The notes under the pieces: model-generated
Told to the model about the DNA's origin: nothing
The model's input: only the letters and a program-made list of their open reading frames with translations
The model's database searches: none
Part shown: positions 43,918 through 56,260 of the stretch, piece by piece
Numbering within the stretch: the stretch's first letter is position 1
Layout of the letters: every line of letters starts with the position of its first letter
DNA from: Ophioceras dolichostomum
Taxonomy: Eukaryota; Ascomycota; Sordariomycetes; Magnaporthales; Ophioceraceae
NCBI GenBank assembly: GCA_003049485.1
Contig: PYST01000054.1
Coordinates: 6,785-70,784, forward strand
DNA length: 64,000 nt
Reading direction: 5' to 3'
Translations under genes and position numbers: made by a program

Positions 43918-45528
43918 TGATGGCCTTGTCATAGGGCCATTCTGCAACAGCCAAGGAACCGAAAGCCAACTCAACCATACACAACATCGGGGAAAGAGCG
44001 GGCACTGAGCTGTGGCCTCTCCCGCCGGTACTCTCTAACTCGGTGCCATACCCTCAGCGGCTGGCTGCATGACGTGGTCGAAGGAGGACTAGGCCGAATT
44101 TGCGTACGCGACGATGCATGGCTCGCTAAACAGATACGACTTGATGAATACTGGTGAGCCATACATTCAATCCCCTTCATCTGCTAGGGCCGGATCGCTG
44201 ACCGCATCCCGATGCTGAAGAATCAGAGGTGCGGAGAGGGTCGCATCAGTTGGGCCTGTAGGATCGACACCAGGGAGAGAGGCCTCGTGAGACGGCGCCC
44301 CGATGCCCGGCCCTGCTTTCGGCACTGGCCGGCGACAATCGTCGAGACGAACTCTACAAGCATTTGGACCTTGACCAAACAGCGAGACGCGTCTCTGCCA
44401 CGCGTGTGGCACCCATCCGTCTGGTTTGGGCCGGTCAAAGATCGCGCAAAATCTTCCCTTGAAATGGTACTCATCAGCGCTCTACCAGACATCCTCTGCG
44501 AAGACGGCTTCCCCAGCCTTTTTCAACGGACAACGACTTGAGGAGACGCCTGCTGCCCTCTGGCGTCGGTGTCCTTTTTTAGGGATTGCGATGGTTTGGT
44601 CAGACCGTCAGCAGATCGATGAATTGAAAAAGTTCGGTTCAATCGCGACTCGTCGACGTCTCATCTTTTGCGGCCGCCAGCTTGCGTGGTTTCAGACATC
44701 AAACCGCTGGGACCGCATGCGGTAACCCACCCCTGACCTCGTCTTCCCCGCAAAGTTTGAAAATCCACGACCTGCAGCAATCGTCGCCAATCTGCTTGCC
44801 GCTGTCCGGGAAATTCGGCACCGACTGCCGTTGCTAAGCTTGTCGTCCATTGCCTGCGTCGGAACTGGACCGACGACCCCTGCAATGCGATTGTGGCGGG
44901 CCCTGGGTTTGCGCCCCAGGGAAAGATCTTCTGCATGCTTCGCATCCCAAACTTCCCTGTGACCGCCGACGTAACTAGGCCAGGGAGAAGAATACGCATA
45001 CGAAGGAAGAAGGACGGTCCAAACTCGCCTACGCTTGCATCTTGAGGACTGTCCAGCGAGATGGGACGATGTATGTGGACCCCGTCTGGAAGGTGCCGAG
45101 CTGGTGGATGCTGCCGCGTCGCATCGCATTGCCGCTCGTTTGGAATATGGTTGTGGGAAAAAGGGGGCGGGTCGACGGGGAGGCAGGAGAGACATAGACG
45201 AAAGGAGCCTCATGGGGATGGGGAATCGATGCTGCGGTATGCGACGTTGCCCTGCCTTTGTGGTTCTGGAGAATCAGCGCGGGCATGTATAAAACGTCGG
45301 CACCCTCTTGACCTCCATCGGCACAGAGGTGGCCTCTGCATCCTATCATCAGTTTCTCTTCCACACCACAGTCTTTGAGAGATCTTTCCTTTCTTCTCTT
45401 CTTCCTTGACATTCTTTCGATCACCGGGCCGGTCCCATTCTTTCATCAGCCCGGATAGACACTCACTCATTGCAAAACACAACGAAACCTCCATCAACAA
45501 CACCACACCTGCTGTCGTCATCAACACC
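43918..45528. other. intergenic, promoter of the secreted protein
   Basis: 1.6 kb without a recognised gene. A TATAAAA box lies at 45288, followed by a long CT- and CA-rich leader (about 45340-45528). Frames of 100-170 codons at 44660-45420 have no family resemblance. Confidence 0.5.
45288..45294 (+). promoter_or_regulatory. TATA box of the small secreted protein gene
   Basis: TATAAAA 241 bp before the ATG. A long unstructured CT/CA-rich leader follows, the pattern seen in strongly expressed fungal secreted-protein genes. Confidence 0.6.
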
Positions 45529-46015
45529 ATGAAGATCTCCGCCTACACCACCGGCCTCCTGGCCCTCCTCGTCTCGACTACCACCGCGGCCGCCGTCGAC
45601 GCCTCGCCGGCGATCGGGGCGCTCCGCCGCACCACGGTGCTCATGGAGCGCCAGGGCGTCAACGCCAACCGGCCCGTGCCGAACGGCGCCTGCTGCGTGG
45701 CCAACACCAGCCTGAAGCAGGACGTCTGCAACGTCAACGGCCAGACGGGCCGGTGCGTGCCCGCGGGTGTGAACAACTGTGCGTCCATCGTCTTCTCCCG
45801 TCCCGTCCCATCCTTTTTCTGTCCGTTTGTTCATGATCTTATGATGTGGATGGGGGAAAGTCGTCATTGCTGACTCGTGGGCGTTCGTTCGTGGGATGCC
45901 ATGAACCGATCTAGGCGGCGCGCAGTTAACCTGCATCGAGGATAGTAGGCTCACATGCGATCCCAACACGCTCGAGCGTGGCCGGCCGCTGTGTAGGCTT
46001 ACTCCTGGGGCTTAG
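45529..46015 (+). CDS. small secreted cysteine-rich protein
   Basis: Exons 45529-45778 and 45915-46015 (136-bp GTGCGT...CTAG intron, phase 1), 116 aa. Signal peptide at about 1-22 (MKISAYTTGLLALLVSTTTA). A short pro-region has an Arg-Arg pair (GALRRTT) and VLMERQG. The mature part has eight cysteines, beginning with a CC pair: CC-x10-C-x8-C-x7-C-x5-C-x7-C-x11-C. This is not the hydrophobin pattern, which needs two CC pairs. Eight Cys suggests four disulphides and a stable extracellular protein. No known fold is recognised. Small size and secretion make it effector-like in a broad sense, but there is no sequence evidence for toxicity or host interaction. Confidence 0.85.
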
Positions 46016-48556
46016 AGTGCCATCATCTTTGGCGAGGATCGGGCGCGTTATCGTAGGTGGCCTCTGTCTCGGATCGTGCGGAAGCGTGCGGAAGCGAAGC
46101 CAGACGTGGAATATGATCCATCATCGTGGTCGGAATCACAAGAGGGACGATCGGTAGTTGATGCGGCGGTGACTGGAGAGAGTCCTGCTCGGGTCTGGAA
46201 ATGGCTTTGAGAGGTCCAGGGAGGTGCCGCGGAGCGTTCTCCACGACGATGTCAGGTGGAAACCAGTTGCCCAACCCGGCGGCGATGGGTTGTGGAGCAC
46301 AATGATGTGTAGGAAACTTGGGCAAAGAAGTTACACGGCACGTTCGTTCGTCTCTAAAAGGCTTAGCGAAATCTAGATCTATGTCTGGTCCGAGAGTACT
46401 TGTTGCTTGGTCTAAAATGCTTGATGAGTTGACGATGGTCGGCCAAGTGCACGTTGGACAGAGCCGAGATGGCCAAAAGCTTGTCCCCCGTCGGTCCTCA
46501 TCTTGTCGCGAGATACAGGAAATGTTGTCCAAGGGAAGGTTGGGCCTGTATCACCAAGAATTCTTGATACTCTTTTGCCTCGTTAGATGTCGGTGGAAGC
46601 GCGCCCAGAGCCTCTAGCCCCCAAAGGCAACAAACACCGGCCCGGAAACCAAGCAGGGCCCCGAAGATCCGAATGATCCGAAAGCCGGTTCCTTGTACGT
46701 CGCTGTCGCTCTCGCGTATTCTGGTTTCTGATTCCAAAAAAACCAATCTGATGTCCGGAGCCAAAGCGGAGGGTTCGAGGCGGCTAGGCCGCAAATAGAC
46801 CGTTCGTCCCACTTGAGACAACGAACTATCGACGAAAGTCTGCCCGAGCTGAACTTGATGCTATCCACAAAAACGGGTCAATCTTGCGCGGCTTTCGAGT
46901 CTCTCTCTCAACAGCCAAATCTGACATCGATTAGTGATGCATGCAGAACCTTGATTTGCATCGGTCCCGGCCCAGAACCCTTTTCTCCGTTCGTTCTGTT
47001 CGTGGATACGACTCTCGTGCCGCGACGGCTTGGTCCTTCTTACGGACGTAACTTTTTGGGTACGGGTTGCATGGTGGGATTGCATTTGAACGGAGATTTC
47101 CCGTTGGCTGGATCAGGTCCGGGAGGGGTCCTTTATAGCTCGTTAAGCCTCAAGCTGTGACCCTCCTTCTCTCTCACTCTCTCTATTCTTTATCCCCGTG
47201 CCATCCTTTGATGTTCTTCGAGCCCTTTTTTCTGGGGGATGGTATCAACCGACCACCGGCCAAGTCAACCCGTCGCTTGCTTGGCTCCTTGGCCCGTCAT
47301 ATTCGACATCGCAATGATTGCCCAACTGAGAAAAGGGTCGTATCGGTTTGCTCTTTTGTGTTTTGCACTTTTGTGTTAAAGTGAAGAAGGAGGCTGAAAA
47401 GATCGGATTTCCACGCTGGCTGCTTGGCGCCGGAGATCACGGAGGAATCCGTTTTGCAGAGAGACAGCAGCATAGCAGCAGCACTGCAATGGAGACGGAC
47501 CGAGACCGGTGGCATGTTCCGTAGTGCGCCAACTATCATCATTCATTCCCATCTTTGCATCGTGGTCTTCTTGTCCAAGCTCACTGCATCGCTGTGACCC
47601 TCTGAGTTCCCGTTTTCAGATGCTTCCCGCGATCGTGTGTTGGTTAGTGGCGATTTGCCGTTCGTCCAGGTCGCCTTTTGAGTCATTGGGCCATTGGGCA
47701 AGAGCACGGCAGGCAAGGGGACCTGATGTGATCGATAACAGGCTCGGAGAGGGTCCCCCGCCGCAACGAGGAGCAATATCGCAAGTGCCACAAGTTTAGA
47801 ACCAGATCTGATTGGCCTAACCGCCAAAACTCTAGAGCGATGATTCGTTTGCTGTTGTCACACGTTCCATTGTTCTCCTCTAGCGTGCTGCATAACTCCT
47901 CAGAGCCAGGGGCTGAGCTGTTTTTTGGGGGTTGATGGTCGGATTGCGCGTCTGAGCCAAACCAGAACGAAACATCCTCCGGCCAGGCGGGTGGGGAACA
48001 ATTATGGCAGGTGAGGGGGAGGGAGCCTGCCAGAGGGGAGGAGGGCAAAAGGACGGCGGGATTGATGGATGGAGGGTAGGTCGGCCAATTTTTTATTTTT
48101 TTTTTCTCTTTTCGGTTGCGGCTCAAACGCCTTCGCTAGCAGCCGTTGTGGGCAGGCAAGCCACCGATCGGAGCGGGTTAGATTGGATCTCGCTCGTGTC
48201 GGCACAGTCCTGTGGTGGCGCCAGACCAGCGAACGGATTGGCTGGTTGAAGAAGCACATCACCTCTAACGGTTTTATGCCACGCCATGCACATGCACGAG
48301 ATGGCACTTTTCTTAAATAGGACTCGGGTGCACGCCTCTTTTCCCGATGATCGTCTTGTCTCCCCATTCTCGAGCCATTGTCGTCTTTCTTTCTTGCTGT
48401 TCAGTGTTCAGTTAGCCACACACACATCGGCAAGCTCCATCCAGTCGTGAACCAGGCTGTCCCAGCGATCCACCAGCGGTCGCAAACATCTGCTACGCAT
48501 ATAGCACGACAGGTCAAGTCGAGACACGTCGGCCTAAACACGAAACCACAGACACG
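46016..48556. other. long intergenic region
   Basis: 2.5 kb with no convincing gene. Frames of 75-170 codons at 46020-46870 and 47500-48370 overlap on both strands and lack family resemblance. T-rich tract at 48089-48111. The right end is the promoter/leader of the MARVEL gene. Confidence 0.5.
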
Positions 48557-49778
48557 ATGGTTGCCCTCAATGAGAATTTCTGGAATATCAAAGGCGACGA
48601 TGGTCGGTCCCGCAACCATGTGCCGCCGATGCCTTTCTGGGTCGCCATCATCCGCATTGTCCAACTGGTGAGTCTACCTACTCTGCCGCTAGCCTTATGC
48701 TCTATTTCGTGCTAGAAACTAATAGTCCTGCCGCCGTGGGCGTGGTGCGTCTGCTAGGTCATGGCTCTCCTAATCCTCATCCTCGCCGCCGTCGCAGGCT
48801 CTAAGATCGGATCAGGGGTATGGACCGCTACCCATAGATCCGTCTTCTTTCGCATAAATACTCGACAGAAAACTCTAACTCCCGTTCTCTACTGACTTCT
48901 TCTCTCACTCTAGCACGCAAGTTTGGGTACGCAATCGCTATTTCTGATATCCGTGCCAACCCCTGGACCTTCGAGATCCGTACTGACCTCATTCCTCGTG
49001 CTCTGATATCACTGCAGGCATCACATTTTTCACGTTTGCATGGACGATCCTCCATCTTGGCTGGCTAGCGATCAGCATCCTCGTAGCGCCTACCGCCTAC
49101 AACTACTGGGCTCAGCTGTGAGTACCCAGATCCAGTCGACCTTCCCCTGTCACTCCTGCGACCTTTTTCAATGGCCTCCGACCGCATCTGCTGACACACG
49201 CCGTCTCCTTGACACTCTTCTCCCTTCAGCGCCGTGGAGAGCCTGACAGTGATCTTCTGGCTCGCGTCGTGGGCCGCTCTCGCCGCACAGAGCACCGCGC
49301 TGATTCTCTTGGACGACGGGTTCCGGAGCCTGAGCGGCCAGCTGAAGATTTTCAACGAGGGGCTCGACCTCATGAAGGCCTCGGCCGGCTTGGGTGCTCT
49401 GGAATGGATTCTATTCATCGTCACACTCGTATTCTTCAGTAAGCCGGCCGGTTATTCTTTCACGCAAGACCCGTCGATCCAAAGCCATCCGGTGTGTCCC
49501 CAAAATATTCAAGCAGATCGACTGACACTCCTTTCCTCTACCCTCACGCAGTCATCTCCCTCATCAACTTCCGCAAAGCGAATAAGGCCACCGGCGGCAT
49601 CACAGGCACTGAGGCCGCCGTGGCCGAGGCCAAGCCTCTCGGCCCAGGCTACGTCGAGATGGCGCCCGTCCCCGTCGTCTCGCAGCAGCCCGTGATGTAT
49701 CAGGACCAGCCGCCACAGATGCAGCCGGGGCAGGTCTACTCGACGCCCTATCCTCAGCAGCAGCAGCAGCAGCAGTGA
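48557..49778 (+). CDS. MARVEL-domain four-TM membrane protein
   Basis: Six exons: 48557-48667, 48758-48817, 48914-48926, 49018-49117, 49230-49438 and 49552-49778, 239 aa. The third exon is only 13 bp (His-Ala-Ser-Leu plus one base), but flanking GT/AG sites and phases fit. Four helices: VAIIRIVQLVMALLILILAAVAG, ITFFTFAWTILHLGWLAISILVA, SLTVIFWLASWAALAAQSTALIL and ALEWILFIVTLVFFSIISLINF. This arrangement and the small size are those of fungal MARVEL proteins, which sit in the plasma membrane or endosomal membranes and organise lateral domains or vesicle fusion. The C-terminal tail is cytoplasmic, Pro/Gln-rich and ends in poly-Gln. Numerous short introns are normal for the family. Confidence 0.87.
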
Positions 49779-52700
49779 TAACGGTGATAACAACAAAGGC
49801 TCCGAGTCTCGATCCACGTCGCGCAAGCTGGGACTCCTACATACGTAATGGAGCGCTGGTGGGGGGCACCTGCCAGCCGCCGCCACACCGTTCAAGTTGC
49901 GGACTGGGCATTGGAGGGCTATGTGACGGCAGGCTGGTGTGATGTCTCCACGACGTCTTTTGTCTTGGATAGATACGCCAGTACGTTTCTGAATAGCTCT
50001 ACGGAGCCGTGGTCTGCTTTCTGATAGCGTTTGGGCTGTTGCGCTTTTGTTCTGGATCGCGTATTGCTTCTGGAACCCTCGCTGCTTGAGATCTGTGTAC
50101 TCCGGAGAGCCCCCGTTTGTTGTCCATAGTGTTTGTCACCGATTCTTCTAGTTATATATCCCTCTTGCAGTTCGTGTAACTACATATCTTTTCGTCTACG
50201 CGTTTCGGTTACCGTCAAGTTTCCACCTAGTGGGACGGCGGCCACGGTATTTCTCATCCGCCATAGCCCGCCTCCCAATAATCCCATTCACAGCTAATAG
50301 CCGGCGGACCACCCATCAGAAAGCCTGTCTATAACAAACGCCGGTTCCTGTTATAGCCAACCAGCTGCCCCTCCGTCGACGTAGGCATGAGATTAAAAGA
50401 AATGGCTGATATAGTAGTTTCCCCCTGTCTGGCTGCTGCTGGAGCTGGCAAATTCGGGGTGACTCAAGCCGAATCGAAGGGAATACTACCGGGTATCCAC
50501 TCTGAGACCTAGGCAGGTACGGATCCGCAAAACCACAATAGCGAGTCTTGTGCCCAATAGATACCCCAATACATTATGCATGACGGGAGAGGGGGCGTCG
50601 AATCACCGTCAGTCTCTTCAGTTAACAATATGTAGAGACTCTGACCGGCATCTCCTTGAGCTCCATCCTTCTCCGCCCCGCTCTGTTAGACCCTCTCCCC
50701 GTCTTTCTTTCCATCCTCCTTGCTCTCATTTTATCCTCGTCTTCTCTCCTCCGACTTCACTTCCTATCTCTCCTCCTAATCCCGTCCCGCGTCAGCTAGT
50801 ATTGTACCGAGAAGAATCCTTTTCTCTGGCGTCGGACAGATCATCGCGCCTGACTCCGTGCTTCTCACTGGCAGCTTTGGCGCGAATGTGTCAGCAGAAG
50901 GCGTAAGTGATGGAGTTACGGCACATTGGGGTCTTGTAAATAGCAAATGGCGAGGGCATTCGGATAACTAACCCTGGATTCAGTGCCGATAGAGGAGAGA
51001 GGGTTCTTCTGCACCGCCTATTGCACCTCATTGGCATTGGAATGGAGTATGACTGGAAGGATCGGCGGTGTCATGGGGAGGCGAAGCGGCGGAGGAGCTG
51101 TACTCGGGGGAGGCATTAGAGCCTAGATCAACATAGGCGTTTGAGACGGTACAGGCAGGGGCATGTCGTGGTACGTACCAATCAGTCTTAGTTTCGATGA
51201 ATTGGCGTACTGAGGACAACCAGGAGAGTTAGAAGAAACGCCAGCGTTAGAGGCCGCTCAAGAGGCGGGGCAAAAGGCTGACCGGGACGCTCGACCATCT
51301 CAAGCTAGGTCTGGCGACAGCTACTACTAGTAGGTTGGGTTATCTCGGAAGCAACAACACGCCCCGACACCCCCGTACTGACACAGGTGAAATATATCCT
51401 TGCCCATGTTGTGGACTATGCCAAGGAGTGCAGGACAGATTGGGTAGCGTAGCGGGTACCCTATTGCTGGAGTCTGAATAACCGCGAAACAGGCTGCGCT
51501 GGAGGCTCACCGCGAGGTCAATGTCGACATTGAAGTTGCAGACGTGTCTTACATTGTTGATGCACGGCGTCCGTGCTCTCCGCACCCGCCGAGGCCAAGC
51601 TACGAGTGAGGCCCCATCGAGTGCCGAAGTGGGACCGTAGAGATGGATTCGCCAGAGGTCGGAACGTGGTTCCGGCGTGGAGATGATAGCGCCAGCGAAC
51701 GGCTCTGATATGCGGATGCCGAAGTGAGATCCTGGAGATGGATTCGCTGGGGTCGGCATCGGACTCGGAGTCATCCGGCAAGCCGAAGCCCTCATCCGCA
51801 TCATCCGTGACCAGGGTGGGAGCCTCTGGAAGGAAGTCGTACTCTCCCTCTCCCTGAATGCCGGGCGTCACCGACGTGGGCGCCGTGGTCTCTTGCACTT
51901 GCTCCCAGTGATGGACCTGTCCCTGAAGTGGAAGGGAAGAGGAGGACTCCTGCTGGACGTTGTCATGAATGTCATCATGAGTGTTGTCATGGCTGGAGTG
52001 GCCATGGTTGTAGTCCTCCTGCTCATCTTGTCGATGAGTAGTATTGGCCCGGTATTGGTGGTTGTCAGACTGGATGTCGAAAACCGGCGACAGAGGGCCG
52101 GTGTTGCTTGAAGCCGACCCGGGAGATGATAGCGCCAGCGAGCTCGTCTGATATTCGGGAAACTCAGTGACCTGAACGAATCCTGTCTTTGTCGATCCTG
52201 ACGAAAAAAAGAAAGAAGGAGGATGTCGGGTAAACAGCCGAGGCCAACAACCTACAGCGCAATTCGGGGAGGAGAGAGCTTACGCGGGGCCTAAAAGCTT
52301 ACCTGTCTCCGCTGATAGTCAGTGGATCGCCAACGATAACCACGACGATGTAGATGGCAGGGGTGAAGTGTTCCTAGATCGAGAAGAACCATTGTTAGTA
52401 CTTGGTGCCGTTTGCGGTATTCTGTGCAGTGCCACCTACGGAGGGAGGTAACGAATTAAAAGAGTAGGGACACTGCGCTGTGGCTCATTTATGGCTTGCT
52501 ATGGAGGCAACCACATGTGAAGATGGGCCGCCCATTAGCACCAGGGCAGTCAGCCTCGACGAGGCTCTCCTTACCTTTGTAGTTGGTGCTCCAGACATTG
52601 AAACAGACAACAGGCCTCAACAGCGTTGTTAGCTACACCAACCACTTCAACCAGCCTTGACCAAGGTCTCTGTCGAGAAGTTAGTATCTTGAGCCACGGA

Positions 52701-53084
52701 CGAAGCAGGCGCGGGCCTGAATTGTGTCACTGGAGGTTGGAAGGGACCGCCTTGAATGACCAGCTTCTAGTAGCTGAGCTCGCCCCGCGATTAGGAGTGG
52801 AGAGCACCCTCCTTTTCTGAGGCTTCCACCCTCGAAAAGTAAGTTGCCAGCTTGCCTCACAGCCTTTAGCGAACTCCATCTCTGTCTTTCCCTCTGGCAC
52901 AAGCGCCCTTCTCGGTCGTCTCGTGATCAGCCTGCTCGGATTACCATTGAAATCGACGCCTCTTTTGATTATTGCGTGTTCCCTCGAGAAGCATCCGAAG
53001 CGTATGCGGCAACAGCTGTTCCACCCAAACGGCGTCAGCATACCCTCCAGATGCCTCCTTTTTCTGTGCCGTGTCGAGACACTA
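49779..53084. other. gene-poor, repeat-bearing region
   Basis: 3.3 kb without a gene I can support. 51600-52145 contains internally duplicated segments (separate entry). The minus-strand frames there (about 125-155 codons) read through the duplications and may be a relic. The sequence ends at the CACTA duplication of the second solo LTR. Confidence 0.45.
51622..52141. repeat. imperfect internal duplications
   Basis: 51622-51662 and 51717-51757 are diverged copies of one unit of about 40 bp (TGCCGAAGTG...AGATGGATTCGC). The exact 20-mer GGAGATGATAGCGCCAGCGA occurs at 51679 and again at 52122 with similar flanks. This suggests repeated local duplication followed by decay. Confidence 0.6.
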
Positions 53085-53317
53085 TGTTGAATCACTGGGT
53101 GCACCTCTCTGCACCCATGAGGAACTAGTTGCCTCAGTCACCAAGGCATCCACCTCAACAGACCTCAGATCACGTGGACCCTCAGGAGTCGCCTACAAAA
53201 GCACTTCCTCCGGCCCACGCGTAGACTAGCTTTTTCTCTTCCTCGTACATCATCAGAATCAACAGATTGGTTTACCACACGCGTGTCTTTTCCAATTGGA
53301 ACCCTGGCCTTCCAACA
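53085..53317 (+). mobile_element. solo LTR, 233-bp family, copy 2
   Basis: TGTTGAATCAC...CTTCCAACA, 233 bp, with perfect 5-bp flanking duplications CACTA at 53080-53084 and 53318-53322. It differs from copy 3 at only four positions that I can count, and has the same length and orientation as copies 1 and 3. It contains the hairpin GGGTGCA/TGCACCC near the left end and a TATA-like CCTACAAAAGC. No internal retrotransposon sequence is attached. Confidence 0.93.
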
Positions 53318-55969
53318 CACTAACAGATATCTGTTTGGGAAGTAGGCGGTTGAATTAGCCAGCGGGTAAGCGAACCACCCACAAGCATCGGACGGCTTAC
53401 GACAGCCTTGTCGTCGAAGCAAAATATCCTGCCCAACCTCCAATGGATCTCAGAATCCCGCTTGTTCCCCCGAGCGAGCATGTTAAGCATGTTGCCCGCG
53501 ACCATCCCGCCACGGTCGTGCCTGGACACCACATCATCCGTCTCAGGGAGCGTGGGGACGATGCCACGGATCTTCCCAAGTGGAAGCTGGCCTCTCGCCA
53601 GATCGCCGTTGCTCGGTCCTCGCACTCTCGAACTCGAAAAGAATTATGGCGAATGCAGCTGACGAGATGTGCTTGTCGTTCGAGGCCGCGGGCTGGCTGG
53701 GTTTGGACCGCGTCGACCGTCCGCGAGCGATGGCGACTAGTTAGTGGCAACGTGTAATTGCAGGACGACGACAAGACGCCCAAGATACGCGATCGCCGCC
53801 CATCGACCGCCCTTCTCCTCGGTGTCGACGAGGCGGTGGCGTTTGCCGAGACGACTGGCACCGAGAGAGACTGACGGTGACTGAGACTGTTACCGGAAGA
53901 GAGTGTGAGCACTACTCTCAAGCGTTATCGCACCCCACGCCACTTCCACGGTCTATCGAGTCAAGGAATCGAGGGCCGTCGTCTCCTCCGCATCCAAATA
54001 TCCATCCGCCTTTGCTACGGGCGGTGCGTCCGCACCACCTCGCCCGCCGAGACGCGAGGCCATGCCGGACTTCTTCCGAACCCATAGGCTTAGCAAGACA
54101 AAGAAAGGACTCGGGTTAGCCCTAGACCTTAGAGCGAAGAGCTGGGCTGTTTATAATAAGGGTGTGGGTGCTGACTTTGGGCGGACATTGAGTGCTTCCT
54201 CAGCTCGGCGAGAGTCCTTCCCATTTGTTGGACGAAGGCCGCAGGGAGCGGACGTTTGGGAGCCGTCGAACGGGGAAAGTTGGCACGCTACGTGGAAGAT
54301 AAGCTCTTGGCGGTTGTAGAATAATTAGACAACATCTCTTGTCGGAAAATGTAATTGTACAATGTGGTCCCGGGTTCTAGAATTGGAGTGTCCAGCATGG
54401 GGTACTAAATTGTCTACTATTTACCCCAGTCTGACAGGCTATCCAGCCAAGCTGATCGCTCAACCCGTAATATGATGGACACTAGTAGTGTATATTATTA
54501 TCAAATGCTATGTGCAGACCCAGGAGTCTATGCCATACCCTAGAACCCTACTCTCCATATTGACCCCTTCAACAAAGACATCATCGGCCGGCCTCGAACC
54601 CTTTCTGGCACGTTTTCTGGGCGGCTGGCTAAAGCTGGCATCATAAATCCAGCTAGCCGTGAATGAAACACAGCCCCTGTCGAGAAATCTATCGATTTCC
54701 ACTCCCAATTTACTCCCAGCACCTGCAGATCTTACCCCGTAGCGCGGTGCAGGCTCGTCAACCATGGCGATTTTAAATATTACTATTATATTACCGAACA
54801 GGTGGTCAGTATCTTCCTGCCAGATGGTGCCTTTTTAGGGGCGATTCTCCTTCTCTGTAAACTGATGCTCGAGCGTTGTTCTTTCCGACCCGACATATCT
54901 ACGTCCTGGTGGGATGTGTGTTCAGATCCTCTCCGTTGGGCGATCCTGATCTCGTCGTGTCTTCTTCGTCAACAGGCCGACGCTAGAGGTGTAGAGATGG
55001 CTTAAGACGTCATCCTAATTCGTCTGATTCGTCTTGTTGATAATGCTGAAGTGCTCGAAGGAGGCCAAGGTTCGATAGAGAGGGATAGATTTTGGATCTT
55101 GATAGAGATCAAATCGAGGCCGGGATTTCTTGGAAGAGGAGAAGATGAAGTCTCAACGGCCGGGCGTGGCTGATTTGGGGGCTTGACTATCAGCCACACA
55201 GTTGACAGCTGGTTGAATTCAGCCTTGTTTTGTTCCCCTCCTTAGAAAAAATTCCACCAAACTTCCCGCGCCACCCTGCTGTTTGGCACCTCACGAGATG
55301 CAGTCTCCATTCTAATCGATACCCTCATTCGCACCGAAGTTTCGTCGCCTGAGTACTGGCTTCATCGTTCCACACATTCGCCCTACATCTCTAGTGTGAC
55401 GGTCGCTGTCTGCTTGCCTTCACCGCCTTCCGGCAGAACCCCCTATTTTGGGCCAGGTTGGAAGCTTCTCTTCCCGGCCTTCCCTTCTTTCCCCCTTCAT
55501 AGCAGAATCTTCGTCAATTGCATCACCATAGTGGCTTCCCAGCCTCTCGGCATCTCTGACCGTGACATCTAGCAAGCATACAATTCGCCTCTGTGGCGTT
55601 TTTGATTGTTTTTGAGTCCATGCAAAGTTCTGGTGAGCTCTTCTTGGTCTCTTATTTCGCCCCTCGGAAAGAAGTGGCCACATACGCATCGACTCCATCA
55701 ATCGACGCCCTTCCTATTGACAACGTGAGGACATCGGCTTTGCCTGATTCTGCTGCTAGTCCCTCTCCAACGCTAACTATTGTCGACCGCCCTCAGAGGC
55801 TCCAGCACCACATTCGATGTTCCTTGCAGCTCTGCCAGCCACCAAGAGCCCCGCGAAGGTCAGGCTGTAAGATCCAACTACTCAATGGATTCCGAATCGC
55901 GATACTAACATGTCTTTCACAGAATCCCGCAGTCTTTACTCCTCGGTCCGTCGGTTCGCCAACGGAGAC
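53318..55969. other. gene-poor region between LTR copies 2 and 3
   Basis: No gene recognised. 54300-54800 is AT-rich. A minus-strand frame at 54508-54765 has a basic PPRKRARKGSRP stretch of unknown meaning. Because each LTR has its own matching target duplication, the sequence between them is host DNA and not the body of one retrotransposon. Confidence 0.5.
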
Positions 55970-56202
55970 TGATGAATCACTGGGTGCACCTCTCTGCACC
56001 CATGAGGAACTAGTTGCCTCAGTCATCAAGGCATCCACCTCAACAGATCTCAGATCACGTGGACCCTCAGGAGTCGCCTACAAAAGCACTCCCTCCGGCC
56101 CACGCGTAGACTAGCTTTTTCTCTTCCTCGTACATCATCAGAATCAACAGATTGGTTTACCACACGCGTGTCTTTTCCAATTGGAACCCTGGCCTTCCAA
56201 CA
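55970..56202 (+). mobile_element. solo LTR, 233-bp family, copy 3
   Basis: 233 bp, TGATGAATCAC...CTTCCAACA, with perfect flanking duplications GAGAC at 55965-55969 and 56203-56207. The terminal TGTTG has become TGATG. Otherwise nearly identical to copy 2, so the two insertions are of similar, relatively recent age compared with copy 1. Confidence 0.93.
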
Positions 56203-56260
56203 GAGACCTTGTCACGACTTTTACTTCCTCTAGACGACCAAAGTCGTACAGCCTTCCACC

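Noticed and set aside
45529..46015. Hydrophobin
   Set aside because: Eight Cys and secretion fit, but only one CC pair is present and spacing is wrong.
53085..56202. LTR copies 2 and 3 as the two ends of one retrotransposon
   Set aside because: Each has its own distinct 5-bp target duplication and the interval has no gag/pol coding; they are two independent solo LTRs.
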